This document shows, in pieces, positions 41,556-49,867 of a DNA stretch of 64,000 bases. The DNA comes from Odoribacter splanchnicus DSM 20712 (lineage in GTDB: Bacteria > Bacteroidota > Bacteroidia > Bacteroidales > Marinifilaceae): positions 558,001-622,000 of the forward strand of contig NC_015160.1 of the NCBI RefSeq assembly GCF_000190535.1, given 5' to 3'. A model generated the notes under the pieces. That model had not been told where the DNA came from and did no database searches. It worked only from the letters and a program-made list of their open reading frames with translations. Position 1 is the stretch's first letter. Each line of letters starts with the position of its first letter. The translations under genes and the position numbers were made by a program.

Positions 41556-44425
41556 ATGCAAATGAGCTTATTGCCAAGCTTCAAGAATTAGAGAAAGAAA
41601 ATGCCAGGTTAAGAAAAATTCTTGATGTGCATGGAATACCATACATTGTAACCGAGCCTAATGTCACTACGAAAGAAAGCCTACATGCCATATTCCATAC
41701 AGATTCAAAGCTGAGTCTACAGGAAAAGGTTGCGCTATTTCGTAGTGTTTTTCAAGGTCGTGATGATGTCTTTGCCAAGCGTTGGTACAGTAGTACGACT
41801 CAAAAGTCAGGCTACCAACCTGTATGCACGAGGGAATGGAATCGTGAATTTTGCGACAAGCGAAAGTACAAATGTGCGGATTGTCCCAACAGGCAATTCG
41901 CTCCTTTGGCATACAACGACTTTTTCAATCATCTTGCAGGAAAGGATGTATGGGGACGTGATGTTATAGGACTTTATCCAATACGAAAGGACAACACTTG
42001 CAGTTTCCTTTGTACAGACTTTGATGACAAGAGTTGCGAGCATGGCTACAAGAATGATGTACTTGCCTTTGTAAATGTTTGCAAAACTTGGAATGTACCT
42101 TGCTATATCGAACGCTCACGTTCTGGCAATGGTGCTCACGTATGGATTTTCTTTGAAACACCAGTAACTGCTTTCAAGGCACGCAAGTTGGGAAATGCCA
42201 TTCTTACAGAGGCGATGAGTTGTGACGCTCACCTGTCTTTCAAGTCATACGACCGTTTCTTTCCAAACCAAGACACCTTGCCCGAAGGAGGACTGGGCAA
42301 TCTTGTAGCCTTGCCATTGCAAGGTATGGCTCGACGCAAAGGGAACAGTGTGTTCGTTGATGAAGACTTCAATGCGTATGCCGACCAATGGGAAATGTTG
42401 TCGCAAATCCATAAGCTATCAGAGGTAGAACTTGATTTGTTATTACAGCTGCATGCAGTGCCAACATTAGGAGAACTGTCAAAGACCTGCGATGAGAAAC
42501 CTTGGGAGACTCCTCATATGGATGCTGCGCAATCTGAAGACTATCCAAAACAAATCGTTCTGACAAGAGCGAATATGCTTTATGTTCCTTTAGCAAGTCT
42601 ATCTGCCAAATGTGTGAATGTTTTTAAGCGCATAGCAGCTTTTCGTAATCCGGAGTTTTATGAGAAGCAAGGTATGCGCCTTTCTACCTATAATATCCCT
42701 CGCATCATTTCATGTTCGGAAATGACAGATGATTATCTTGTCCTTCCTCGTGGGTGTGAAGATGCTGTTTGTGGTATTCTAACCCAACATGGAGTAAAGG
42801 TAGTAATCTCAGACAAAACAAATCATGGGCATAATATCAATGTTACATTCAGAGGATCTCTTCGGGAAGAACAGCAAAATGCAATGGAAGCATTTGCTGG
42901 ACATAATATAGGAACTTTATCAGCAACAACAGCGTTTGGAAAGACAGTGTTTGCCATCGGAATGCTTGCAAGGAGAAAGGTGAACACCTTAATTCTTGTT
43001 CATAACAAGGCATTGCTGGAACAATGGAAAGAACGGTTGGAAACTTTCCTCAAGATAGATGAGACCATCGAAGAGCTAGTAGTCAAACGAGGAAGGAAAA
43101 AGAATTCTTCGGTCATTGGTTGTTTATATGCAGGCAAGAACACATTGCATGGCATCATTGATATAGCTTTGATACAATCTTGTTTGAGCGATGGTGAAGC
43201 GAAGCCTTTTGTCAAGGATTACGGCATGGTGATAGTAGATGAATGTCATCATGTATCCTCTGTCAGCTTCGAGCAAGTGCTTCGACAAGTAACAGCTACA
43301 TACGTATATGGTTTGACAGCAACTCCTGTCAGAAAGGATGGGCATCAACCTATTATTTTCATGCAATGCGGAAAGATAAGATTCACAGCTGATGCCAAGA
43401 GCCAAATGGAAAATCAAACATTTAAACGTTTATTGATTCCAAGGTTTACATCATTCCGAAACATTTCGTCAGATAACAAGACTTACGTTCAGGTTACACA
43501 AGACTTGTCCGAAGATAAGGTTAGGAATGAGTTCATCGTAGAAGATGTAAGAATTGCCATTCAAGAAGGTCGTACCCCATTGGTATTAACCACTCGCACT
43601 GCTCATGTCAAGGCGTTGGCACAAATGCTTATTCCATTTGCAGACCATGTCATTCAACTCTTTGGAGCTGATTCTGCTAAAGAAAAGCGTCTTGCATTAC
43701 AAAATCTACAGTCAATGCCCACATCAGAATCACTTGTGATTGTGGCTACAGGAAAGTATGTAGGAGAAGGCTTTGATTATCCTCGCCTTGATACACTGTT
43801 CCTTACTATGCCTATAGCTTGGAAAGGAAACGTTGAGCAATATGCAGGGCGTTTGCATAGGGAATACGCAGGAAAGAAAGAAGTGCGTATTTATGATTAT
43901 GTGGATGTTCATGTCCCACTTTGTGACTCTATGTATCGTAAACGGCTAAAAGGGTATTTAAGAGCAGGATACGGAAAGTATGTGACATCATCCACGCTTG
44001 ACAAAAATCCCCAAGAACTGATATATGAACGAAACAATTACGAAGCGACATTTCGGAATGATTTGGCAAAAGCCCAGTACTCTGTCATCATCGCAGTCCC
44101 AAAAGTAAAGTTCAAATACAAGCCCGTTATCATGTCAACACTTGCAAGCATTATTCATAATGGTGTTAATGTGGCTGTACATATCAAAGAGGAAGGAGCT
44201 AATGAGATAGAACTTAAAAATACAGGAATGGATGTGGTGTGCAACAAGGAACAAACTCTGCAATGCGCCATCATAGACAAATCTATTGTCTGGTATGGGA
44301 ACATAAACTTCTTTGGTTACAATTCGGAAACAAACAATGTTATGCGAATCGCTGACCACAAAATAGCCAACGAAATGATAGAAATACTATACTCAGACAC
44401 TGGAAATGATGTAAATGGAGGTTAA
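41534..44425 (+). CDS. TOTE-type primase (AEP) - SF2 helicase - PLD-like protein
   Basis: Large protein of about 963 residues from the ATG at 41534 (a TTG at 41516 is in frame but less likely). Domain order: N-terminal coiled coil (ELIAKLQELEKENARLRKIL); cysteine cluster (C-x-x-C in CADCPNRQF); archaeo-eukaryotic primase domain with SFLCTDFDD (metal-binding D-x-D) and GNGAHVWIFF; SF2 helicase with Walker A TTAFGKT, DECH box VIVDECHH, motif III LTATP and motif VI QYAGRLHREY; and a C-terminal PLD-like region (QCAIIDKSIVWYGNINFFGY) whose HKD motif is degenerate. This matches TOTE conflict-system proteins, proposed antiphage or anti-element systems. It overlaps the Abi_2 gene by 22 bp. Confidence 0.87.
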   Translation: MDTGKQLNANELIAKLQELEKENARLRKILDVHGIPYIVTEPNVTTKESLHAIFHTDSKLSLQEKVALFRSVFQGRDDVFAKRWYSSTTQKSGYQPVCTREWNREFCDKRKYKCADCPNRQFAPLAYNDFFNHLAGKDVWGRDVIGLYPIRKDNTCSFLCTDFDDKSCEHGYKNDVLAFVNVCKTWNVPCYIERSRSGNGAHVWIFFETPVTAFKARKLGNAILTEAMSCDAHLSFKSYDRFFPNQDTLPEGGLGNLVALPLQGMARRKGNSVFVDEDFNAYADQWEMLSQIHKLSEVELDLLLQLHAVPTLGELSKTCDEKPWETPHMDAAQSEDYPKQIVLTRANMLYVPLASLSAKCVNVFKRIAAFRNPEFYEKQGMRLSTYNIPRIISCSEMTDDYLVLPRGCEDAVCGILTQHGVKVVISDKTNHGHNINVTFRGSLREEQQNAMEAFAGHNIGTLSATTAFGKTVFAIGMLARRKVNTLILVHNKALLEQWKERLETFLKIDETIEELVVKRGRKKNSSVIGCLYAGKNTLHGIIDIALIQSCLSDGEAKPFVKDYGMVIVDECHHVSSVSFEQVLRQVTATYVYGLTATPVRKDGHQPIIFMQCGKIRFTADAKSQMENQTFKRLLIPRFTSFRNISSDNKTYVQVTQDLSEDKVRNEFIVEDVRIAIQEGRTPLVLTTRTAHVKALAQMLIPFADHVIQLFGADSAKEKRLALQNLQSMPTSESLVIVATGKYVGEGFDYPRLDTLFLTMPIAWKGNVEQYAGRLHREYAGKKEVRIYDYVDVHVPLCDSMYRKRLKGYLRAGYGKYVTSSTLDKNPQELIYERNNYEATFRNDLAKAQYSVIIAVPKVKFKYKPVIMSTLASIIHNGVNVAVHIKEEGANEIELKNTGMDVVCNKEQTLQCAIIDKSIVWYGNINFFGYNSETNNVMRIADHKIANEMIEILYSDTGNDVNGG

Positions 44426-44486
44426 ATACGTTAAATCTTCACTTTTTTGTATCTACACAGAATCCACACTGTCACTTTTCTATCGT

Positions 44487-44897
44487 TTAGAGCGTATAAT
44501 ACTGATAATCAACTAATAACAGATACATCAAATGTTTCTTATGTACCTGTAATTCCGCCAATACCTGGTTAATCAACTCAATTTGCATCCGGGTATCTTC
44601 GTTTATATCGTTTTGGTCGGCAAAAACATCTTCGATATATTCTTTGAGTTCTTTCATTTCCTTTTGGTGTTGAGCACTCATGATAACGGGGGAATTAGCT
44701 ATCATCTGCCGCATAGCGACAAATGCACGTGTGATAAGTACGCTGGTTTGTACGGCAATATCACTACGTAATACGCTTGAAAGCATAACAACGCCATGCT
44801 CGGTAAAAGCCAGTGGTAAAGCGGATTTTGGACGTTTATTCTTTGATGTCATCACAAATTGTGATGAGATAACCACCCATTCTTCCGCCGACAGGTA
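44487..44897 (-). pseudogene. ORF6N-domain DNA-binding protein, N-terminally truncated
   Basis: The frame contains [19 protein letters not shown] and [20 protein letters not shown], then [14 protein letters not shown], the C-terminal half of an ORF6N (KilA-N-related) domain. A coiled C-terminal segment ([20 protein letters not shown]) follows. The N-terminal half of the domain is missing: upstream of about 44897 the frame runs antisense through the MFS gene without similarity. The first possible start is GTG at 44876. The break coincides with the 5' truncation of the MFS fusion gene, so one recombination event joined two broken genes head to head. Confidence 0.78.
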
Positions 44898-46147
44898 TGG
44901 GCATACGGTCGCGCAACTACACGGTATCCGACGCTCCGCTGCGCATCTGTGAACTGTTCGAACCGATGTCAGTGCCCGCTGCCGTTACGCAGTTCTTCTT
45001 CATGATGGCGTATGGCGTGATAGAAGTCTATGTAGCGATTTATGCTGCCTCCTGTCATTTGCCCGGAGGCGGGATCTATTTCATCTTCATCGCTCTGGCC
45101 ACGGTCGGGACACGTATTCTGCTGGGGCGTGCCGTTGACCGGTATGGGGAGGCGCGGCTGGTTTATACCGGTAACGCAGCTATCGTGGCAGGCATATTGC
45201 TGTTGATATTTGCGCACAACGTGCCTTGCTACCTGTTGTCGGCAGTCCTGTTGGGGTATAGTTTCGGGGCTATCCAGCCTTCCTTGCAGACCATGGCGAT
45301 GCACGCCGTAGCTCCCGAACGGCGGGGAGCTGCGAGTTCCACATTTTTTGTGGCCTTCGATTTCGGTATTGCGCTGGGCGGCTTTCTGGCAGGCGTGTTG
45401 GTGAAATGGCTGGGGTATGATGCCATGTTCCTCTGCATGATCGTGCCCTGCCTGCTGTCGTGGGGCTACTATTATGTGTTCGGACGCTGTCATGCCTCGT
45501 CGTTCAATCCGGAGAACCGCCGGAGAATGCAAGGTCTCGGAGAAAAAGAGGATACCACCCTGTCCTCCGGAAAATCCCTGCCGTTTGTGGTTACCATTTC
45601 ACGTGAATACGGTAGTGGCGGGCATCATATCGGGGAACTGCTGGCACAGCGGTTGGGGGTGAAATTCTATGACAGGGAGCTTATCACGCTCACTGCGCAG
45701 CAAAGCGGGTTGGGCGAATGCACCGTGCAGGAGAATGAACAGACCGTAAACGGACGACTGTTGTATGACGATCCTGTGCAGACTGCCGTATTCCGCGCAC
45801 AGAGCCGGGTAATACTTGATATTGCCGGCAGGGAGTCGTGCGTTATCGTGGGACGGCTTGCCAATTTCATTCTGAAAGGCCGTCCCCGGTGTCTCCATGT
45901 TTTTGTTTATGCCGATGAGGCTGCCCGTCTGAAACGCATAATCTCTGAATATGGGATAGAGAACAACCGTGCAGAAGCCTTACTGAAACGTACCGACCAG
46001 GAGCGGCGTGAACACTGCCTGCACTATGCCGGTTGCGATTGGGGCGACCGGTACTATTACCATTTGATGCTGGACAGTTCGATGGCTACGGACGAACAGG
46101 TGGCGGAAGCCATTTATTCTGTCATTCACTGTCTGGCTGCCGAATAG
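44897..46147 (+). CDS. MFS transporter (C-terminal half) fused to cytidylate kinase-like domain, 5' truncated
   Basis: A frame of 416 codons. Residues about 25-205 form the last six helices of a major facilitator transporter ([39 protein letters not shown]). After a linker, residues 232-416 form a cytidylate kinase-like domain (PF13189 type) with [40 protein letters not shown] and R-R-E-H-C-L-H-Y-A. The first six MFS helices are absent, and the frame closes at a stop 25 bp before the ATG at 44897. The transporter half is therefore non-functional, while the kinase-like half could still be made. High G+C contrasts with the AT-rich genes on its left. MFS-kinase fusion itself may be natural in this group. 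Confidence 0.75.
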   Translation: MGIRSRNYTVSDAPLRICELFEPMSVPAAVTQFFFMMAYGVIEVYVAIYAASCHLPGGGIYFIFIALATVGTRILLGRAVDRYGEARLVYTGNAAIVAGILLLIFAHNVPCYLLSAVLLGYSFGAIQPSLQTMAMHAVAPERRGAASSTFFVAFDFGIALGGFLAGVLVKWLGYDAMFLCMIVPCLLSWGYYYVFGRCHASSFNPENRRRMQGLGEKEDTTLSSGKSLPFVVTISREYGSGGHHIGELLAQRLGVKFYDRELITLTAQQSGLGECTVQENEQTVNGRLLYDDPVQTAVFRAQSRVILDIAGRESCVIVGRLANFILKGRPRCLHVFVYADEAARLKRIISEYGIENNRAEALLKRTDQERREHCLHYAGCDWGDRYYYHLMLDSSMATDEQVAEAIYSVIHCLAAE

Positions 46148-46257
46148 ATGGGCTATATGAATGTTTTAACGTGAATATAACAGTAAAATTCCGGAGTACC
46201 ATTTCCGGTCACTTTCAACATCTTTGAAAGTGGTTGTGGGGTGGGGAATACATTGAA

Positions 46258-46307
46258 GGATAAAATCGGTTTCCCTTCAGGTGTCGTGGATGAAACCGAT
46301 TTTATCC
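46258..46307. terminator. 16-bp perfect inverted repeat, likely bidirectional terminator
   Basis: GGATAAAATCGGTTTC (46258-46273) and GAAACCGATTTTATCC (46292-46307), with an 18-base loop. It lies between the convergent MFS/kinase fusion and RluA-family genes. It lacks a clear U-run, so termination is likely but not certain. A second small hairpin, CACTTTCA/TTGAAAGTG, lies about 35 bp to the left. Confidence 0.5.
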
Positions 46308-46372
46308 AATTCGTAGCGTTCGATATCTTTTATGAAAGCCTCTGTCAGTAATATGGTCAATTCCCGCTTCAT
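46277..46372 (-). CDS. Possible 31-codon small ORF after the pseudouridine synthase gene
   Basis: ATG at 46372, 13 bp after the stop of the RluA-family gene, and TGA at 46277-46279. The product (M-K-R-E-L-T-I-L-L-T-E-A-F-I-K-D-I-E-R-Y and 11 more) has an amphipathic, protein-like look, but I recognise no family. Its 3' end lies inside the hairpin at 46258-46307. It may be a remnant or chance. Confidence 0.3.
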   Translation of the reverse strand: MKRELTILLTEAFIKDIERYELDKIGFIHDT

Positions 46373-46385
46373 CAGGTTGATGACG

Positions 46386-47078
46386 TTAGTTAACTATTCC
46401 TTCATAGAATACTTTCCAAAGCGGATCGTTCAAAGGAGGTTTTGCCGTGATGGTAATCATTTCCCGGCTCACCGGATGTTTGAAAGTGATCGAACGGGCG
46501 TGCAAACTGATCCCTCCTCCTTCGTTCGAGCGGGGAAAACCATATTTCAGGTCTCCTTTGATCGGACAGCCGATCTTAGCCAATTGGCACCGGATTTGGT
46601 GATGCCGGCCCGTGTAAAGCTTCACTTCGAGCAGGTAATAACGTTGTGAACTTCCGAGTAGTTTGTATTCCAGGGTGGCTTCTTTGGCTCCGGCTTTGGG
46701 CTGGTTGTAAGCGTGCGATTTGTTTTTTTCCGGATCACGCATCAGATAGTGGGTGAGTACGGCATGATCCTCGGCCGGCAAATTGCCTACGATAGCCCAA
46801 TAGATCTTGCTGATCTCCTTTTCGTGTTCCTGGAACATTTTATTCAGCCGGGTGAGGGCTTTACTGGTACGTGCAAAAATCACTACACCGCTGACAGGAC
46901 GATCCACCCGGTGGGGGACACCCAGATAAACCTCTCCCGGTTTGTTGTATTTCTTCTTGATATACGCCTTTACTTCTTCGCTCAAAGGGGTATCTCCGGT
47001 TTTATCTGCCTGTACAATGTCCGAAATTTTCTTATTGACGGCAATGATATGATTATCTTCGTATAAAACTTCTAACAT
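46386..47078 (-). CDS. RluA-family RNA pseudouridine synthase
   Basis: Enzyme of 230 residues that isomerises uridine to pseudouridine in rRNA or tRNA. The catalytic motif is PHRVDRPVSG with the active Asp. The family strands are MLEVLYEDNHIIAVNK, SGVVIFARTSKALTRLNKMF and LLEVKLYTGRHHQIRCQLAK. There is no N-terminal S4 domain, so it is the short form common in Bacteroidetes. Which uridine it modifies cannot be stated. Convergent with the fusion gene at 44897. Confidence 0.92.
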   Translation of the reverse strand: MLEVLYEDNHIIAVNKKISDIVQADKTGDTPLSEEVKAYIKKKYNKPGEVYLGVPHRVDRPVSGVVIFARTSKALTRLNKMFQEHEKEISKIYWAIVGNLPAEDHAVLTHYLMRDPEKNKSHAYNQPKAGAKEATLEYKLLGSSQRYYLLEVKLYTGRHHQIRCQLAKIGCPIKGDLKYGFPRSNEGGGISLHARSITFKHPVSREMITITAKPPLNDPLWKVFYEGIVN

Positions 47079-47096
47079 AAATAAAAGATATAAGTT

Positions 47097-47203
47097 AAAG
47101 GCTATAGGCTATAAGCTAGATGCTATAAGCTAAAGGCTATAGGCTAAAAGTAAATAAAAGATAGATAAACATTTTAGCTTTTAGCTTATAGCCTATAACT
47201 TTA
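47097..47203. repeat. Heptanucleotide tandem repeat with facing inverted copy
   Basis: Seven consecutive 7-bp units ending in GCT (AAAGGCT, ATAGGCT, ATAAGCT, AGATGCT, ATAAGCT, AAAGGCT, ATAGGCT) fill 47097-47145. The reverse-complement version (TTTTAGCTTTTAGCTTATAG and then CCTATAAC) lies at 47172-47199. The two halves can pair as a long imperfect hairpin between panB and the pseudouridine synthase gene. It has no coding function and could be a REP-like element or a terminator. Confidence 0.7.
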
Positions 47204-48019
47204 TTAGTATTGTTCTCTCTCATTCGGGAAATCACCGCTTTTTACGTCAGCGATATAATTGCCGACAGCACCGCTGATTTCTGCATATAGGTTATGATAG
47301 CGCCGTAAGAAGCGGGGAGAGAATTCCTGATTGATACCGAGCATATCGTGGATGACCAGGACTTGTCCGTCTACACCGCCACCGGCACCGATGCCGATGA
47401 TGGGGATACTGACTTCTTGGGCGACTCTGGCTGCCAAAGCTGCCGGAATTTTCTCCAGCACGATGGCAAAACAACCTGCTTCTTCCAGGAGATGGGCATC
47501 GTGAACCAATTTTTCCGCTTCCTCTTCTTTTTTGGCGCGAATGGCATAGGTCCCGAATTTATGGATGCTCTGGGGGGTAAGTCCAAGATGGCCCATAACC
47601 GGAATTCCGGCCGACAGGATACGTTGGATAGATTCGAGAATTTCTTCTCCTCCTTCGAGTTTGATGGCGTCGGCAGCCGTTTCTTTCATGATACGGATGG
47701 CTGAGTTTAAGGCCTCTTTGCTATTTCCCTGATAACTACCGAAAGGCATGTCTACAACAACTAATGCCCGTTTTACTCCTCTGACTACCGAAGCGGCATG
47801 ATAAATCATTTGGTCGAGGGTGATCGGTAAGGTTGTCTCATGGCCTGCCATTACATTGGAAGCCGAGTCGCCGACCAGGATAACATCTATGCCTGCCTGA
47901 TCGACGATACGGGCCATAGAATAGTCATATGAAGTAAGCATACTGATTTTCTCACCCTTGAGTTTCATCTCCGATAAAACATGGGTGGTTACCACTTTTA
48001 CTGCTGATTGTGTTGACAT
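47204..48019 (-). CDS. panB: 3-methyl-2-oxobutanoate hydroxymethyltransferase
   Basis: First committed enzyme of pantothenate synthesis: transfers a hydroxymethyl group from 5,10-methylene-THF to alpha-ketoisovalerate. It has 271 residues, the usual length. Signatures: [40 protein letters not shown] (metal-binding Asp), [34 protein letters not shown], and [20 protein letters not shown]. It appears to be a single gene here; panC and panD are not in view. Confidence 0.96.
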   Translation of the reverse strand: MSTQSAVKVVTTHVLSEMKLKGEKISMLTSYDYSMARIVDQAGIDVILVGDSASNVMAGHETTLPITLDQMIYHAASVVRGVKRALVVVDMPFGSYQGNSKEALNSAIRIMKETAADAIKLEGGEEILESIQRILSAGIPVMGHLGLTPQSIHKFGTYAIRAKKEEEAEKLVHDAHLLEEAGCFAIVLEKIPAALAARVAQEVSIPIIGIGAGGGVDGQVLVIHDMLGINQEFSPRFLRRYHNLYAEISGAVGNYIADVKSGDFPNEREQY

Positions 48020-48098
48020 GATTAATTTGATTTGTGACTTTAGAACTGGGATTTCCGATGGGAAAAGTCATCCGAATCGTCGTCCGTAAATCTGAAAT

Positions 48099-48755
48099 TT
48101 ATTTAAAGGTTCCGATTATCGTCTGAGAACCGGTCGTTTTTTGTCCCAATTTCACTTCTATTTGGGTACCCAGAGGAAGAAAAAGATCTACCCGCGAACC
48201 GAATTTGATAAAACCGGCGTGCTGATCCTGACGGGCCTGTCCTCCGACAGGAGCATAAGAGACAATACGTTTAGCCATAGCCCCTGCAATTTGACGCATC
48301 AGAACGGTCTTACCGTTATTACATTCGATAACGATGGTAGTCCGTTCGTTATCGGTCGAGGATTTGGGTAGATAAGCCGCTGCAAAATTGCCTTTGTGGT
48401 ATTTGAAATACTTGATCACACCGTTTACGGGAAACCAGTTGATATGTACATTGAAAATGTTCATAAAAATAGAGACTTGAAGACGGCGGTCTTTAAAATA
48501 TTCCGGTTCTTCGGTTTCTTCAATCACGACGATTTTTCCATCGGCAGGGGCTAAGATCGTGTTATCGTCTTGTATGATCACCCGGTTCGGAAAACGGAAA
48601 AAATTGACGACAAGAAGATACATAACCACCGTAATCCCCAGAATTGTATAGACAATAGAGGTATTATTGATGAAATAAAAAGATGCCAGATTAAGGATAA
48701 TCAGCACGATTAAAATTTTCAATAACAGGATATATCCAGCTTTATGTATGGTCAT
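48099..48755 (-). CDS. psd: Phosphatidylserine decarboxylase (short, membrane-anchored type)
   Basis: A protein of 218 residues that makes phosphatidylethanolamine. Two N-terminal membrane helices (about 9-29, 35-50) are followed by the catalytic domain: ILAPADGKIVVIEE, SIFMNIFNVHINWFPVNG and AGFIKFGSRVDLFLPLG. The Gly-Ser of KFGSR is the self-cleavage site that yields the pyruvoyl group. It is the short archaeal/Bacteroidetes-type form. It is the last gene of the rsfS-ftsH-cdsA cluster, next to cdsA, whose product feeds the same pathway. Confidence 0.93.
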   Translation of the reverse strand: MTIHKAGYILLLKILIVLIILNLASFYFINNTSIVYTILGITVVMYLLVVNFFRFPNRVIIQDDNTILAPADGKIVVIEETEEPEYFKDRRLQVSIFMNIFNVHINWFPVNGVIKYFKYHKGNFAAAYLPKSSTDNERTTIVIECNNGKTVLMRQIAGAMAKRIVSYAPVGGQARQDQHAGFIKFGSRVDLFLPLGTQIEVKLGQKTTGSQTIIGTFK

Positions 48756-48855
48756 ATTTTTAACTTTAAATATTTATACGGTATCAGCTCGCAAAGGTAT
48801 CAATTTTCGATTTAAAAGCTAATATCCCGAACGAATAAATTCGGTTTACTATAGG

Positions 48856-49671
48856 TCAGCAACCGAATTTAAAGGCGATATATACGAAGATTACAGGCAA
48901 AGCATACAAAATCGAATCCAATCGGTCCAATACCCCACCGTGACCTGGCATGATATGTCCCGAATCTTTGATCTCGATGCATCTTTTGAACATCGATTCT
49001 ACGAGATCACCGAAACTACCGAATACAATGACAATGGCCGAGATAACGGTGGTATCGATATAAGACAAACCTTCGATATGGGGAGCGATAAGCAATCCGC
49101 CGACCAGTGTCGTGAGTCCGCCTCCGATGGTTCCTTCCCAGGATTTTTTAGGCGAAATACGGGGAAATAATTTATGCTTTCCGAATTTCGAACCGAATAA
49201 ATAAGCAAAAGTGTCATTGAACCATACCAATAAGAAAGGAAAGAAGATAATATCCGGTTGCCACCTGCCCGTACACAAGTAGGGGAGGTAAATCAGCAAA
49301 GTAAAGGGCAGGGTGAAATAAAACAGAGCATAAATCCCGAAAGCCATATTCTGAAAAGCATGGGTACTCTTCCGGTACAATTCCCAAATCCCCATAAAGA
49401 ATGTGGCACTGAAGAAAAACAGATAACCTTCTTTATAACCGAAATAGTTATGAATGAACCCTGAAATGAAAAGCAGGCTCCCGCTGAGGATACACATGGT
49501 ACGGTTGACCCGGATATGAATCACCTCTGCCATATGGCTGAATTCAAGTAATCCGATAATGTTTATAATAAAAAAAAGTGCAAAAAAACAAAATGGATGT
49601 ATATAAATACATGCTGTTAGTATCACCACAAATAGGAATCCGCTGATTGCCCGTTTACCGAAATTATTCAC
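48856..49671 (-). CDS. cdsA: Phosphatidate cytidylyltransferase
   Basis: Integral membrane enzyme of 271 residues making CDP-diacylglycerol from CTP and phosphatidic acid. Several hydrophobic helices are followed by the CTP-binding signature near the C-terminus: ISPKKSWEGTIGGGLTTLVG and then GHIMPGHGGVLDRLDSILYA. Its start overlaps the DUF2007 gene by 8 bp. It works upstream of the Psd encoded 100 bp downstream. Confidence 0.95.
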   Translation of the reverse strand: MNNFGKRAISGFLFVVILTACIYIHPFCFFALFFIINIIGLLEFSHMAEVIHIRVNRTMCILSGSLLFISGFIHNYFGYKEGYLFFFSATFFMGIWELYRKSTHAFQNMAFGIYALFYFTLPFTLLIYLPYLCTGRWQPDIIFFPFLLVWFNDTFAYLFGSKFGKHKLFPRISPKKSWEGTIGGGLTTLVGGLLIAPHIEGLSYIDTTVISAIVIVFGSFGDLVESMFKRCIEIKDSGHIMPGHGGVLDRLDSILYALPVIFVYIAFKFGC

Positions 49672-49867
49672 AATTGACTGATTTTATGATTGCTGCTGCT
49701 TTCCCTTTATCTTCTTTCTTAACCATGACTTCGATCGCTCCTATTTTAAAAGAGGAGTCTTTCTGATTCAGAATCACTGCTTCTACGTTGTTATCGTTAA
49801 GCAAACTTTTAACCAGCTCTGCCCGGTAGAGCTGGCCGGTTTCGAAAATAACTACCCAATCGTTCAT
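49664..49867 (-). CDS. DUF2007 domain small protein
   Basis: A 67-residue soluble protein, WVVIFETGQLYRAELVKSLL and A-V-I-L-N-Q-K-D-S, the DUF2007 (putative signal transducing/PII-like) fold. Its ATG overlaps the ftsH stop codon by 4 bp, and its end overlaps the cdsA start by 8 bp, so the three are translationally coupled. Its role is unknown. The conserved placement between ftsH and cdsA suggests a link to membrane quality control or lipid synthesis. Confidence 0.85.
   Translation of the reverse strand: MNDWVVIFETGQLYRAELVKSLLNDNNVEAVILNQKDSSFKIGAIEVMVKKEDKGKAAAIIKSVNCE

Noticed and set aside
47097..47203. Possible CRISPR array
   Set aside because: The units are only 7 bp with no spacers, so it is a tandem microsatellite rather than CRISPR; no cas genes are present.
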